Counted from the first letter of the stretch, positions 17,409-27,241 are shown. The stretch: DNA of 41,858 nt from Polaromonas sp. (GCF_012927415.1 NZ_JABBPF010000040.1:1-41858), one strand, 5' to 3'. Translations and numbers: made by a program. The notes: generated by a model from the letters alone, not told the origin.

Positions 17409-18578
17409 TCAAAACGTGTATCCGACGCGGGTTTCGTTGCCTTCGATCTCGTCGAGCAGCACCATCAGCGGCCCGAGCTGCCGGTAGCGCGCGCAAGTCG
17501 CGCGGACGTATCGGATGAAGCGCGGCGTGTCCGCCAGGTAGTGCGGTTTGCCGTCGCGCAGCGTCAGGCGGGCAAAAATGCCGAGCACCTTGAGGTGGCG
17601 CTGCAGGCCCATCCATTCGACGGCCCGGTAAAACTCGCCGAAATCATCGCCCACAGGCAAACCTGCCTTGCGCGCCTTTTGCCAGTAGCGCACGGTGATG
17701 TCGAGTACGAATTCCTCTTCCCAGCTCAGGAAGGCGTCGCGCATCAGGCTGGCAATGTCATAGGTAATCGGCCCATAGACCGCGTCCTGGAAATCTAGAA
17801 TGCCCAAGGCCCCGACGCTTGCCACTTCGTGTGCTGCGCTGCCCCCCGGGGGGGCTAACTTTCCCAGCGGCGGTTCGTCGAAAAATCGCACGCCCTCTGC
17901 GTTGCTGGTCTGGGCGACCATCAGATTGCGCGGCATGAAATCGCGGTGCACATAAACGCGTGCGCCGCCCAGCGACTGCAGGTTGCTCGCCTTGATCTGT
18001 GCGAATGCGTCATCAAGTTTGCCTTGCTGGCCGGCATCCAGCCTGATGGAACGGTGCCGGCCGACATACCACTCGGGGAAAAGCGCCAGTTCACGGCTCA
18101 GCAGCGCGTCGTCATAAGGCGGTAGCACGCCGGGCTTCGAGGCCAGTTGCCAGCGCACCAGCAGATCCACCGCTTCCATGTAAAGGTCAAAATGCCCGGG
18201 TGTCGGCACGGCCATGGCGCTGACGGCAAGCGGCGGCGCGATCAGCTCAAGCAGGGTCTTGGCACCCAGGTCGCTCAGCAGCATGAAGCCGAGCGGCGCA
18301 TTCCAGGCCAGCACGCGGGGTGCATTCAGGCCCGCATCGGCCATCAGGGCGGCTACCTTGACAAAGGGTGCGCAGTCTTCCCGGTCCGGCGGCGCGTCCA
18401 TGATGATGCAACTGCCGCCCGCCGCGTCGATCCGGAAATAACGGCGGAAGCTGGCGTCGGCGGAGGCCAAACGCACGCTGGCGGTTTGCAGGCCATGCTG
18501 CTGGGCGATAGACGCCAGCCATTGCGCGAAGGCGCTGGCGCGCGCCGGGTCAGTCCAGACGAGGGGGGAAGCAGTCAT
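17409..18578 (-). CDS. amgK: MurNAc/GlcNAc anomeric kinase with in-frame repeat insertion
   Basis: Aminoglycoside-phosphotransferase-like kinase that phosphorylates N-acetylmuramate at C1 in cell-wall recycling; its product is used by MurU. Catalytic motifs are VHRDFMPRNLM (near residues 209-219) and ILDFQDAVYGPITYDIASL (near 259-277). Placement opposite lptD, as in pseudomonads, supports AmgK rather than an antibiotic kinase. The ATG at 18578 gives 389 residues, longer than I expect for the family. The excess is explained by about 27 residues (FDEPPLGK to VASVG) between the catalytic loop and the metal-binding DFQDA, encoded by the GC-rich repeat. The frame is intact, but whether the kinase tolerates this loop is untested. 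Confidence 0.88.
   Translation of the reverse strand: MTASPLVWTDPARASAFAQWLASIAQQHGLQTASVRLASADASFRRYFRIDAAGGSCIIMDAPPDREDCAPFVKVAALMADAGLNAPRVLAWNAPLGFMLLSDLGAKTLLELIAPPLAVSAMAVPTPGHFDLYMEAVDLLVRWQLASKPGVLPPYDDALLSRELALFPEWYVGRHRSIRLDAGQQGKLDDAFAQIKASNLQSLGGARVYVHRDFMPRNLMVAQTSNAEGVRFFDEPPLGKLAPPGGSAAHEVASVGALGILDFQDAVYGPITYDIASLMRDAFLSWEEEFVLDITVRYWQKARKAGLPVGDDFGEFYRAVEWMGLQRHLKVLGIFARLTLRDGKPHYLADTPRFIRYVRATCARYRQLGPLMVLLDEIEGNETRVGYTF
17809..17890 (-). repeat. GC-rich repeat, copy B, in frame inside amgK
   Basis: Read on the minus strand it has GCCCCCCGGGGGGGCAGCG, CACACGAAG and AAGCGTCGGGGCC, in the same order and spacing as copy A in the M20 peptidase. It encodes part of a loop in front of DFQDA. 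The side towards 17890 is less well conserved and its limit is estimated. Confidence 0.7.
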
Positions 18579-18680
18579 GTTTTTTGAACACTTTGTCAGT
18601 GTGGCAGGCCGGGGTGGACGAATCAGAGGGTCATGGATAATCAGGCCTGATTTTACAAACGGGTTTATCTCATACAAACG

Positions 18681-21134
18681 ATGCGCTGCGCATCCCATTC
18701 TTCTTTTATTCTTTCTCCGGTGGCTCTGGCGGTCCGCGGGCTGGTGCTTTGCGCTTCGTTCTGCCTGGCGCTGGCCGGGCCGGCGCACAGTCAGCCGGCG
18801 GGGGGCGCTGAAGCCGCTGTCCCGCTGCCCGAAGCCGCAGCGTCCGCAGCTTCGCCCGCCGGCGAGGTCAAGCTCAAGAGTTCGCCTCTGCTGGCCGAGG
18901 AAGTTTCCAAATCACCCGAAAACAAGGGCCCGACCTTTGTTTTCGGTGACCGGCTGTCCGGCCGGCCGGATCTGGAAACGGTGATCGATGGCAATGCCGA
19001 ACTGCGCCGCGGCGCCAGCTCGATGCGCGCCGACCATATCGAGTATTACCAGCCCGACGACCTGCTCAAGAGCCGCGGCAATGTCCGCATCAACAACGCC
19101 GGCAACCGCTTTGAAGGTCCGGAACTTGAAATCAAGCTGGACCGTTTCGAGGGTTTTTTCACCGCGCCGACCTACCGGTTTCTCAGCAATGGCGGCAACG
19201 GCAAGGCCGAGCGCGTCGATTTCATTGACGACAAGCACTTCACCGCTCTGCGCGCGAGCTACACCACCTGCGAACGCGACAACGAAGCCAGCTGGCAACC
19301 CGCCTGGGTACTGACAGCCAGCCGTTTCGACTTTGACCTTGACGAAGAGGTCGGGCTGGCCACCGGGGCGGTGGTGCGCTTCATGGGTGTGCCGATACTG
19401 GGGTTTCCCAAGGTGAGCTTTCCGCTGACCGACAAGCGCAAGTCCGGTTTCTTGCCGCCGACGCTCGGCCTGGGTTCGCTCAACGGTTTTGAAATCCGCC
19501 AGCCTTATTATTTTGATATCGCGCCGAACCGGGACGCTACGTTTTCACCCGCCATCATGAGTAAGCGCGGCGTGGATCTGGCTGGAGAGTTTCGCTACCT
19601 GGACCCGACCTACCGGGGCCAGCTGCGCGCAAATTTGCTGCCCGGCGACAAACTGCGCAACCGCGACCGCTGGTCCTATTCGCTGCAGCACCAGGGCGCA
19701 ATCGATACCGGCGTGTCAGCCATCGGCGGGCTCGGGCTCAACCTGAACCTGAACCGGGTCAGTGACAAGGACTACTGGCGTGACTTCCCGATTGCGACCG
19801 GCCAGGTGACGCAGCGCCTGCTGACGCAGGAAGCGATGCTGTCCTGGAACCGCGGCTATTTTTCATCGTCCGTGCGGACGCTGAAGTGGCAGACCCTGCA
19901 GGATGTCAACTCGCCGATCGTTCCGCCCTACGACCGGCTGCCGCAGCTCACTGCCGCATATACCCGCGTGGATGCACCGCTGGCTGGCATGGGCGACGGT
20001 TTTGACTGGTCGGTCGAGGGCGACTACACCCGCTTTTCAGCCGACAAGACTTTGACGCTGCAGCCCAACGGCAATCGTGCTTTTACCCGGCTGCAGGCCA
20101 GCCATCCCTGGTTGTGGCCGGCCGGCTTCATCACGCCGAAATTGCAGCTGCACGCCACCAGCTACCAGTTTGACGGGCCGCTGGCCAATGGCCGGGCGAC
20201 GGCCTCGCGCGTCGTTCCGACATTCAGCCTGGACGGCGGACTGCAGTTCGAGCGTGATACCCGCGTTTTTGGCCGTGGTTTTACCCAGACACTGGAGCCC
20301 CGCGCGTTTTACGTGCGCACGCCCTACCGCGACCAGAGCCTGCTGCCCAACTACGATTCGGGCCTGAACGGCTTCAACTTCGCCACCGTTTTCACCGAAA
20401 ACGCCTTTGGCGGCAATGACCGGATTTCAGACGCGAACCTGCTCACGCTGGGCCTGACTTCCCGGTTGCTGGACCCCAAGACCGGCGCGGAAATCGTGCG
20501 TCTTGGCGTCGCGCAGCGCCTGAGTTTTGCCGACCAGAAAGTGACCCTGCCCGGCCTGTTGCCCGCCACTGACCGGATCAGCGACCTGCTGGCGGGCGCG
20601 ACAGTCAACTGGGTGCCGCAGTGGTCTTTTGACAGTACGGTGCAGTACAACCCGAAAGTCAGGCAGTCCGAGTTCGCCTCAATCGGCGTGCGCTACAACC
20701 CCAGCAACTACCGCACCATCAGCGCGGCCTACCGGCGCCAGCGCAATGTCAGCGAGCAGTTTGATGTGGGCTGGCAGTGGCCGATCAACGATCTGTGGGG
20801 CGACAAGGGACAAGACCTTGGCGCGGGCCAGGGGCAGGGCGGCGGCCGGTACTACAGCGTGGGCCGCCTGAACTACAGCCTGCAGGATAAAAAACTGGTT
20901 GATGCGGTGGTCGGCCTTGAGTACGATGGCTGCTGCTGGATTGGCCGCGTCGTGCTGCAGCGCTCACAAAGCAGCACCGTCACTTCCAACACCCGAATTC
21001 TGTTCCAGCTCGAACTGGTCGGTTTTTCCCGCATCGGCGCCAGTCCCCTGGAAACGCTTAAAACCAACGTCCCACGCTACCAAACCCTGCGTGACAAAAT
21101 CAGTCCGCCCAGCCGCTTTACTACCTATGAATAA
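18681..21134 (+). CDS. lptD: LPS-assembly protein LptD
   Basis: Outer-membrane beta-barrel that, with LptE, inserts lipopolysaccharide into the outer leaflet. The 817-residue precursor has a signal peptide (hydrophobic stretch to about residue 38, AGPAHSQ) and an alanine/proline-rich linker. The OstA-like periplasmic domain follows (GNAELRRGASSMRADHIEYY, GNVRINNAGNRFEGPELEI). The long barrel domain contains GVDLAGEFRYLDP and the C-terminal LEYDGCCWIGRVVLQRS with the paired cysteines. surA starts inside its last codons (8-base overlap), so the two envelope-assembly genes are coupled. It is divergent from amgK. Confidence 0.94.
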   Translation: MRCASHSSFILSPVALAVRGLVLCASFCLALAGPAHSQPAGGAEAAVPLPEAAASAASPAGEVKLKSSPLLAEEVSKSPENKGPTFVFGDRLSGRPDLETVIDGNAELRRGASSMRADHIEYYQPDDLLKSRGNVRINNAGNRFEGPELEIKLDRFEGFFTAPTYRFLSNGGNGKAERVDFIDDKHFTALRASYTTCERDNEASWQPAWVLTASRFDFDLDEEVGLATGAVVRFMGVPILGFPKVSFPLTDKRKSGFLPPTLGLGSLNGFEIRQPYYFDIAPNRDATFSPAIMSKRGVDLAGEFRYLDPTYRGQLRANLLPGDKLRNRDRWSYSLQHQGAIDTGVSAIGGLGLNLNLNRVSDKDYWRDFPIATGQVTQRLLTQEAMLSWNRGYFSSSVRTLKWQTLQDVNSPIVPPYDRLPQLTAAYTRVDAPLAGMGDGFDWSVEGDYTRFSADKTLTLQPNGNRAFTRLQASHPWLWPAGFITPKLQLHATSYQFDGPLANGRATASRVVPTFSLDGGLQFERDTRVFGRGFTQTLEPRAFYVRTPYRDQSLLPNYDSGLNGFNFATVFTENAFGGNDRISDANLLTLGLTSRLLDPKTGAEIVRLGVAQRLSFADQKVTLPGLLPATDRISDLLAGATVNWVPQWSFDSTVQYNPKVRQSEFASIGVRYNPSNYRTISAAYRRQRNVSEQFDVGWQWPINDLWGDKGQDLGAGQGQGGGRYYSVGRLNYSLQDKKLVDAVVGLEYDGCCWIGRVVLQRSQSSTVTSNTRILFQLELVGFSRIGASPLETLKTNVPRYQTLRDKISPPSRFTTYE

Positions 21135-22542
21135 CGACCGCTTTTTTACCGGATTTTTTTCGGCCCGGCCACTGGCCGCTTCGCTGATGCTGCTGCTCGC
21201 GCTGCCCATGAGCGGGCTGCAGGCCCAAGGGCTCAAGCCTTCCGGCATGCTGCGGCTGCCGGACGCGCCCGCCAGCGCGGCAGCTGCCGGGCGGCGCGGC
21301 GCGGCGCCGCAGCGGCAGGCAGATTTCATCGTCGCGGTGGTGAACTCCGAACCGATTACCAACAACGAAGTGCGCGCCAAGCTGGTACGTACCGAGCTGC
21401 TGTTGCAGCAGCAAGGCGGGGCACTGCCGCCACGCGGCGAGCTGGTGCGCGAGGTGCTGGAGCGCATGATCAGTGACAAGGCGCAACTGCAAATGGCGCA
21501 GACCTCAGGGGCGAAGGTGGACGACAACGCGATCGAGGGTGCTGTCGAGACCGTCGCCCGGCAGAACCAGATCACCGTGGACGAATTGCGCCGCCGACTG
21601 AAGGCCGACGGCATTGACTACAACCAGTTTCGCTCGGAAATGCGTGACGAATTACTGGTCAGACGGCTGCGCCAGCGCGAAGTCGAGGCCAAGGTGACGG
21701 TGAGCGAGCAGGAGATTGACCAGTTCATGCGCGACCAGGAAGGCAAGACCGAGGGCTCTGCGCTGGCGCTCAACCTGGCCGAGATTCTGGTGGCAGTGCC
21801 TGAAAACGCCAATCCCGAGCAGGTCGCGGCGCTGCAGGCCAAGGCCCTGCAGGTGCTGGAGCGGGCCCGCTCTGGCAGCGACTTCGCGGCGCTGGCCAAC
21901 GAGGTTTCGGCGTCTGCGACGCGCAGCAACGGCGGTCAGATGGGTTTGCGCAATGCGGACCGTTATCCACCGCTGTTTGTCCAGGCGACGCAGAATCTGC
22001 GCGCGGGTGGCCTGGCTGGTCCGGTGCGCAGTGGCGCTGGTTTTCACATCCTGAAGGTGGTTGAAAAAAGGCAGGCCGGCGCGGCGGACGCGGTCATCAC
22101 GCAAACCCGCGCCCGCCACATTTTGCTGCGGCTGTCGCCGCAACTGACAGAAACCGCCGCGATCGAAAAACTCGCCGGCTTCAAAAAGCGCATTGTTGCA
22201 GGCCAGGCCGACTTTGCGCTGCTTGCGCGAGAAAACAGCCAGGACGGTTCCGCCAAGGAAGGCGGCGATCTGGGCTGGGTCAGTCCGGGCGCTTTTGTGC
22301 CCGAATTCGAAAAAGTCATGAACGGCCTGGGCCCTAACCAGATTTCAGATCCGCTGGTTTCGCGCTTTGGCGTGCACCTGGTGCAGGTTATGGAGCGGCG
22401 GGAGGCGCCGATTTCCCCGCGTGACCAGCGTGAAATGGTGCGCGGCCTGCTGCGTGAGAAAAAGCAGAATGAAGCCTACCTGCTGTGGGCTCAGGACATC
22501 CGCGGGCGAGCCTACGTGGAATTCCGCGAACCGCCTCAGTGA
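21127..22542 (+). CDS. surA: Periplasmic chaperone / peptidyl-prolyl isomerase SurA
   Basis: Escorts outer-membrane proteins, LptD among them, across the periplasm. A signal peptide (MLLLALPMSGLQAQ) is followed by a basic alanine-rich stretch and the SurA N-domain (IVAVVNSEPITNNEV to VSEQEIDQFM). Two parvulin domains follow: about residues 215-317 (LAEILVAVP to ILKVVEKR) and about 325-425 (ARHILLR, GGDLGWVSPGAFVPEFE, FGVHLVQV). The C-terminal helix returns to the N-domain. At 471 residues it is close to the usual size. The start at 21127 overlaps the lptD stop. pdxA, often found next, is absent; repeat copy C directly follows the stop codon. Confidence 0.94.
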   Translation: MNNDRFFTGFFSARPLAASLMLLLALPMSGLQAQGLKPSGMLRLPDAPASAAAAGRRGAAPQRQADFIVAVVNSEPITNNEVRAKLVRTELLLQQQGGALPPRGELVREVLERMISDKAQLQMAQTSGAKVDDNAIEGAVETVARQNQITVDELRRRLKADGIDYNQFRSEMRDELLVRRLRQREVEAKVTVSEQEIDQFMRDQEGKTEGSALALNLAEILVAVPENANPEQVAALQAKALQVLERARSGSDFAALANEVSASATRSNGGQMGLRNADRYPPLFVQATQNLRAGGLAGPVRSGAGFHILKVVEKRQAGAADAVITQTRARHILLRLSPQLTETAAIEKLAGFKKRIVAGQADFALLARENSQDGSAKEGGDLGWVSPGAFVPEFEKVMNGLGPNQISDPLVSRFGVHLVQVMERREAPISPRDQREMVRGLLREKKQNEAYLLWAQDIRGRAYVEFREPPQ

Positions 22543-22620
22543 CCCCCACGCTTTTCACTTCATGTAATGCGTTGTCCTCCGGGGGAGCTGGCCTTGCCTG
22601 GGGCAACCCGGCGCAGCGGC
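22543..22620 (-). repeat. GC-rich repeat, copy C, abutting the surA stop
   Basis: On the minus strand it reads CTCCCCCGGAGGACAACG, TACATGAAGTG and AAAGCGTGGGGGTC, matching the block order of copies A and B. It begins one base after the surA TGA and fills much of the gap to rsmA. Confidence 0.6.
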
Positions 22621-22708
22621 ATCTGGCTGCTATGAGGGCCGCCTTGGAGAAGTTTTCCAGGCGCCAGGCCGAAGGCTGCGGGGCGACTGTCGCCCGGGCT
22701 TGCGCATC

Positions 22709-23548
22709 ATGAAGCACGTAGCACGCAAACGCTTCGGCCAGCATTTCCTGACTGACCGGCTGATCATCCAAGGCATCGTGGAGGCGATTGCGCCCCTGCC
22801 TGGTCAGCCGATGGTCGAAATCGGACCCGGCCTGGCGGCGCTGACGCGGCCACTGGTCGAGCGACTCGGTCACCTGACAGTCATCGAGCTGGACCGTGAT
22901 CTGGCGCACCAGTTGCGCGCGCACCCGAAGCTGACGGTGGTCGAATCCGACGTGCTCAGGGTGGACTTCAGACAACTGGCGGAACAGGTTCAGCTTGCGG
23001 CGTCCCAGCGAGAAGGCGCAACCGCTGACGCAGCATCATCCAGATTGCGCGTTGTCGGCAACCTGCCCTACAACATCTCCACGCCCATCCTGTTTCATCT
23101 GCTTGATGTGGTCGATGTGATTGAAGACCAGCATTTCATGCTGCAAAAGGAAGTCATTGACCGCATGGTGGCCGTGCCTTCGACCAGTGACTTCGGCCGG
23201 CTCAGCGTGATGCTGCAGTGGCGTTATGCGATGGAAAGCGTTTTGGACGTGCCGCCGCAAAGTTTCGACCCGCCACCGCGCGTGGACAGCGCCATCGTGC
23301 GCATGGTGCCGCACGCCGAGCCGGTGGCGCTTGACGTCAAGTTGCTGAGCGAGCTGGTGCGGGTGGCCTTCAGCCAGCGTCGCAAGCTGCTGCGCCATAC
23401 GCTGGGCAAATGGCTGGAACAGCGCGGGTTTGCTGGCGAGTTTAATGTCAAGCGGCGGGCCGAGGAAGTACCGGTGGCCGAGTATCTGGCGCTGGCGCAG
23501 CAGGTGGCCGCCCACCCGCCGCCCGGTGACAAACTCGATATGCTATAA
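22709..23548 (+). CDS. rsmA: 16S rRNA dimethyladenosine transferase
   Basis: Dimethylates A1518 and A1519 of 16S rRNA using S-adenosylmethionine (also called KsgA). Motifs: RKRFGQHFL at the N-terminus, the SAM loop [21 protein letters not shown], the catalytic [11 protein letters not shown] and the C-terminal [15 protein letters not shown]. The ATG at 22709 gives 279 residues with the conserved [11 protein letters not shown] start; a TTG three codons upstream is possible. The last codons and stop come from GATATGCTATAA, where a GCTAT-type repeat seems to begin. A clear terminator follows. Confidence 0.94.
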   Translation: MKHVARKRFGQHFLTDRLIIQGIVEAIAPLPGQPMVEIGPGLAALTRPLVERLGHLTVIELDRDLAHQLRAHPKLTVVESDVLRVDFRQLAEQVQLAASQREGATADAASSRLRVVGNLPYNISTPILFHLLDVVDVIEDQHFMLQKEVIDRMVAVPSTSDFGRLSVMLQWRYAMESVLDVPPQSFDPPPRVDSAIVRMVPHAEPVALDVKLLSELVRVAFSQRRKLLRHTLGKWLEQRGFAGEFNVKRRAEEVPVAEYLALAQQVAAHPPPGDKLDML

Positions 23549-23600
23549 AAAACGTAGCAGTCCTGGCCGGAAAGATAGGGACGTTAACCCGATTTGACCG

Positions 23601-23633
23601 AAAAAAAGCCCGCTAAACCAGCGGGCTTTTTTG
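23601..23633. terminator. Bidirectional rho-independent terminator after rsmA
   Basis: AGCCCGC (23607-23613) pairs with GCGGGCT (23621-23627) around TAAACCA, with an A-run before it and a T-run after it. It should end the lptD-surA-rsmA transcript and could also stop transcripts from the barstar side. Confidence 0.88.
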
Positions 23634-23818
23634 TTCTCGCCTGAAACCGTCGGTTCAGGCGGCTGCGAGCCAGTAACTCGCGTTGAAAGGACTGCTCATA
23701 CGCAACGCCAGTGGCGATACGTCGATCAGTTTGTCGGTCGGCATCGGCTCATCACCTTCCGATACGACTTGCAGGGCCTCATTCGCCCGATCCCCTTGGC
23801 CAATGTCTGGGGAGCGGG

Positions 23819-24244
23819 CTACAGAAAAGAATAAAAACATCTGAACGGTATCTTGCGATCCGCCCAGTAGTCCGCTGCATCCCTGAATATGTCGAGCAAT
23901 TGCTCGCGCGCTTCCTTGTCAAATTTGGCATGCGCCGGAATCTGTTCGAGCACCACGATGAAACCGGGCTGAGGGCCTGATTTGTGAACCAGGTCCGTCA
24001 TGCAGTCGTACAAGGCATCGAAATTTTTTCCGAAATGTGCCGGAAAAGTGTATTGCGCCGCGATCATGTCCAGAATATCCTGTTTGTTCTGTGCGTTGCC
24101 CAGGTTGGCATACAGGAAATGCTGTTTCAGCTTCGTTGCAGCATCCTGCAACTCGGGCACACGGAAGGCGCGTATGGACTGCACAATATTGGGCCGAATG
24201 CCCTTTAAAGGTATTTCGCTGTCCTTACGAAGTGGTGTTTCCAT
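23819..24244 (-). CDS. Barstar-family ribonuclease inhibitor
   Basis: Cytoplasmic inhibitor of barnase/RNase Sa-type nucleases. With the ATG at 24244 it has 141 residues. The barstar domain occupies the C-terminal two thirds: FLYANLGNAQNKQDILDMIAAQ, then FGKNFDALYDCMTDL, which carries the acidic Asp that plugs the RNase active site, and a terminal DYWADRKIPFRCFYSFL. The N-terminal 50 residues (ETPLRKDSE to VPELQD) are an extension seen in proteobacterial barstar-like proteins. It lies 53 bases downstream of a secreted RNase gene on the same strand, so the pair is toxin and immunity by context. Confidence 0.88.
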   Translation of the reverse strand: METPLRKDSEIPLKGIRPNIVQSIRAFRVPELQDAATKLKQHFLYANLGNAQNKQDILDMIAAQYTFPAHFGKNFDALYDCMTDLVHKSGPQPGFIVVLEQIPAHAKFDKEAREQLLDIFRDAADYWADRKIPFRCFYSFL

Positions 24245-24297
24245 CTCCGCTTCTCTTTCTCTTAGGTCAAAAGTCAAAATAACAACCACCGCTCTGG

Positions 24298-24732
24298 TTA
24301 GGGAACAATTTTGCGAAAACTCGCATAGTGATCGTCGCTGTAATAACAAGCATCGGGCACTGCAGGCTGCAAGCCGCCACAAACGATACGCCGGGCGCCG
24401 CGACTGCGCTCTGCCGGCGTTCTGACGGTATATTCACGGTAATAACCGCGTGCGCCGGCCGGGAGGATTCGCTCCCGGTTGCCAAACACCACACCGTCTT
24501 TGTCATGCCTGAAGGGGCCACCTTGGTAGACTAGCGTCAGCATGCTGCGCCCCTGTGGAGGCAATTGGGCAACCGCTACTGTGGCTACCGTGTCGACCGG
24601 CGACAGTGACAGCGGACCTTTGGCTTGCACCGCGCTGGGGTACAAACCAGCTAAACCGCTCAAACTGGCCGACAAGACCAAAGCTGCCGTTGTGCCCGCC
24701 TTGCGCCAACGTTTCCATCTACTGCACAACAT
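24298..24732 (-). CDS. Secreted guanyl-specific ribonuclease (RNase Sa/barnase-like)
   Basis: Small RNase of the N1/T1/Sa superfamily. A basic N-terminus and hydrophobic stretch (to about residue 37, AVQA) form a signal peptide. The mature part follows the Streptomyces RNase Sa pattern: LPPQGRSML, GGPFRHDKDGVVFGNRE, YYREYTVRTP with the catalytic Glu, RGARRIVCGG with the catalytic Arg, and DDHYASF with the catalytic His. Two Cys are in the mature part. Its inhibitor gene follows directly. Whether it is used for nutrient RNA, competition or another role is not shown by the sequence. Confidence 0.88.
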   Translation of the reverse strand: MLCSRWKRWRKAGTTAALVLSASLSGLAGLYPSAVQAKGPLSLSPVDTVATVAVAQLPPQGRSMLTLVYQGGPFRHDKDGVVFGNRERILPAGARGYYREYTVRTPAERSRGARRIVCGGLQPAVPDACYYSDDHYASFRKIVP

Positions 24733-24856
24733 GAAAAAAACCTTTTATGAATTCAGAGCCAAGCTGCCGATTTTTTCGGGTTAACCCTTAAATTTCAAGG
24801 TAGTAGTTTGCCCCATGTCGGCTGAAAACGCAAGCGCCTGCTGAATATTCAGGCAT

Positions 24857-24880
24857 AAAAAAGAGGGCAATGGCGCCCTC
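24857..24880 (-). terminator. Rho-independent terminator after maeB
   Basis: On the minus strand GAGGGC, a six-base loop, GCCCTC, then TTTTTT (the A-run at 24857-24862). It lies about 30 bases after the maeB stop. Confidence 0.85.
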
Positions 24881-24910
24881 GGAAGTTAGTGCCGGCTATC
24901 TAGTCGGGGC

Positions 24911-27241
24911 TCAACGAGCCGCATTGGCGTCAGCGACCGTCAGTGCTGTCATATTCACAATCCGGCGCACCGTGGCAGTCGGCGTCAGGATGTGCATGGG
25001 TTTCTTGGCGCCCAGCAGCACCGGGCCAATGGCGATGTTTCCACCCGCCGCCGTCTTGAGCAGGTTGTAGGAAATATTTGCCGCGTCAATATTGGGCAGC
25101 ACCAGCAAATTGGCTTCTCCTGTCAGCGAACTGTTGGGCATGATGAAGCTGCGGGCGCTGGCATCCAGCGCCACGTCGCCATGCATTTCTCCATCGACTT
25201 CAAGCCAGGGCGCTTTTTCGCGCAGCAAGGCCAGAGTGTTGCGCATTTTCAGGGCGCTCGGGTGGTTGGACGAGCCGAAGTTCGAATGCGACAGCAATGC
25301 CGCCTTGGGCTTGATGCCGAAACGCATCATTTCCTCGGCCGCCATGGTGGTAATTTCAGCCAGCTGCTCGGCCGTCGGATCATAGTTGACGTGGGTATCG
25401 AGCAAAAACACCTGGCGGTCGGGCAATAGCAGGCCGTTCATGCAGGCGTAGGTGTTGACGCCTTCACGCTTGCCGATCACCTGGTCCAGATAGGCCAGAT
25501 GGTGGGCGGTCGTGCCCCAGGTGCCGCAAATCAGGCCGTCGACATCGCCCTTTAGCAGCAACATGCCGGCAATCAGGGTGAGGCGGCGACGCATTTCAAT
25601 TTTGGCCATCTGCACGGTCACGCCGCTGCGCTCGGTCAGGCGGTGGTAGGTTTGCCAGAAGTCGCGGTAGCGGTGGTCCTGCTCGACATTGACCACGTCG
25701 TAATCGAGTTCTTCCTTCATTCGCAGGCCGAACTTTTCGATGCGCAGCGCGATGATGGCCGGCCGGCCGATCAGCGTAGGCCGGGCCAGGCCTTCGTCCA
25801 CCACGATCTGACAGGCGCGCAGCACGCGCTCTTCCTCGCCCTCGGCATAGGCCACGCGCTTGCTCGCTGCCGTTTTCGCGGCCGTGAAAATCGGCTTCAT
25901 GAGTGTGCCAGAGGCATAGACAAAACTTTGCAGCCGGTCGCGGTAAAGTGCCATGTCCAGGATCGGCCGCAGCGCCACGCCGCTGTCGGCAGCGGCCTGA
26001 GCCACCGCTGGCGCAATCTTCATCATCAGGCGGGGGTCGAAGGGCTTTGGAATCAGGTATTCCGGCCCGAAGGTCAGCTTCTCGCCGACGTAGGCGGCGG
26101 CCACCACTTCGCTCTGTTCTGCCTGCGCCAGCTCGGCTATCGCGTGCACAGCGGCAATTTCCATTTCCAGCGTGATGGTGGAGGCTCCCGCATCCAGCGC
26201 GCCGCGAAAAATATACGGAAAACACAGAACGTTATTGACCTGGTTAGGGTAGTCTGTCCGACCCGTCGCCATGATGGCGTCATCACGCACCAGCCTGACC
26301 TCTTCTGGCGTGATTTCCGGAGTCGGGTTGGCCAGTGCAAAAATGATCGGTCGTGCAGCCATTTTGCTGACCATCTCTTTTTTCAGCACGCCGCCAGCCG
26401 ACAAGCCGAGGAAAATATCAGCGCCCTCAATGATTTCACCCAAGCTGCGGGCCGATGTCTTTTGTGTGAACTGGCGCTTGTCCTCGTCCATCAGTTCGCT
26501 GCGGCCCTCGTACACCACACCCGCCAGGTCGGTCACATAAATGTTCTCGCGCGGAATGCCGAGCTTGACCAGCAGCTTCAGACAAGCCAGTGCGGCGGCG
26601 CCGGCACCGGAAGTCACGAGTTTGACTTTTTTGGGGTCTTTTCCCACCACTTTCAGTGCATTCAAAATCGCCGCGCCCACCGTGATGGCAGTGCCGTGCT
26701 GGTCGTCGTGGAAAACCGGAATCTTCATTCGCTTGCGCAGCTCGCGCTCGATGTAAAAGCAGTCAGGCGCCTTGATGTCTTCCAGGTTGATGGCGCCGAA
26801 GGTAGGCTCCAGCGAAGCAATGATCTCGACCAGCCGGGCCGGGTCCTTCTCGTCAATTTCAATATCGAAGACGTCGACGCCAGCAAACTTCTTGAACAGC
26901 ACGGCCTTGCCTTCCATCACCGGCTTGGAGGCCAGCGGTCCGATGTCGCCCAGGCCGAGCACGGCCGTGCCGTTGGTGATGACCGCCACCAAATTGCCGC
27001 GGCTGGTGTATTTAAACGCCGCGTTCGGATCCCTGACGATTTCCTCACAGGGTGCTGCCACCCCCGGGGAGTAGGCCAGTGCTAGGTCGCGCTGGTTGAT
27101 CAGCTGCTTGGTCGCCCGGATGGCGACTTTTCCGGGCGTCGGGAACTCATGGTATTCAAGGGCTGCGCGGCGCAGTTCGGCGCGCTTTTCGTTGCGCTCC
27201 ATATCAGTGTCGGGGGGCGTCGCAGCGGGTGGTGTGGACAT
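24911..27241 (-). CDS. maeB: NADP-dependent malic enzyme with phosphotransacetylase-like domain
   Basis: Decarboxylates malate to pyruvate and makes NADPH. The 776-residue protein has the MaeB hybrid layout. The malic enzyme N-domain ([21 protein letters not shown]) and NAD-binding domain ([43 protein letters not shown]) run to about residue 410. A phosphate acetyltransferase-like C-domain follows (from about 440; [27 protein letters not shown]). The C-domain is usually regulatory, sensing acetyl-CoA, rather than catalytic. GGAGA lies 9 to 10 bases upstream of the ATG. It stands alone between a terminator and a gene-poor region. Confidence 0.95.
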   Translation of the reverse strand: MSTPPAATPPDTDMERNEKRAELRRAALEYHEFPTPGKVAIRATKQLINQRDLALAYSPGVAAPCEEIVRDPNAAFKYTSRGNLVAVITNGTAVLGLGDIGPLASKPVMEGKAVLFKKFAGVDVFDIEIDEKDPARLVEIIASLEPTFGAINLEDIKAPDCFYIERELRKRMKIPVFHDDQHGTAITVGAAILNALKVVGKDPKKVKLVTSGAGAAALACLKLLVKLGIPRENIYVTDLAGVVYEGRSELMDEDKRQFTQKTSARSLGEIIEGADIFLGLSAGGVLKKEMVSKMAARPIIFALANPTPEITPEEVRLVRDDAIMATGRTDYPNQVNNVLCFPYIFRGALDAGASTITLEMEIAAVHAIAELAQAEQSEVVAAAYVGEKLTFGPEYLIPKPFDPRLMMKIAPAVAQAAADSGVALRPILDMALYRDRLQSFVYASGTLMKPIFTAAKTAASKRVAYAEGEEERVLRACQIVVDEGLARPTLIGRPAIIALRIEKFGLRMKEELDYDVVNVEQDHRYRDFWQTYHRLTERSGVTVQMAKIEMRRRLTLIAGMLLLKGDVDGLICGTWGTTAHHLAYLDQVIGKREGVNTYACMNGLLLPDRQVFLLDTHVNYDPTAEQLAEITTMAAEEMMRFGIKPKAALLSHSNFGSSNHPSALKMRNTLALLREKAPWLEVDGEMHGDVALDASARSFIMPNSSLTGEANLLVLPNIDAANISYNLLKTAAGGNIAIGPVLLGAKKPMHILTPTATVRRIVNMTALTVADANAAR

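Noticed and set aside
23655..23840. 61-codon minus-strand frame between rsmA and barstar
   Set aside because: Starts inside the barstar stop region, has no ribosome site and no recognisable motif; could be a relic but is not supportable as a gene.
24000..24425. Plus-strand frame opposite the RNase/barstar pair
   Set aside because: Antisense of two genes with clear catalytic and inhibitor motifs.
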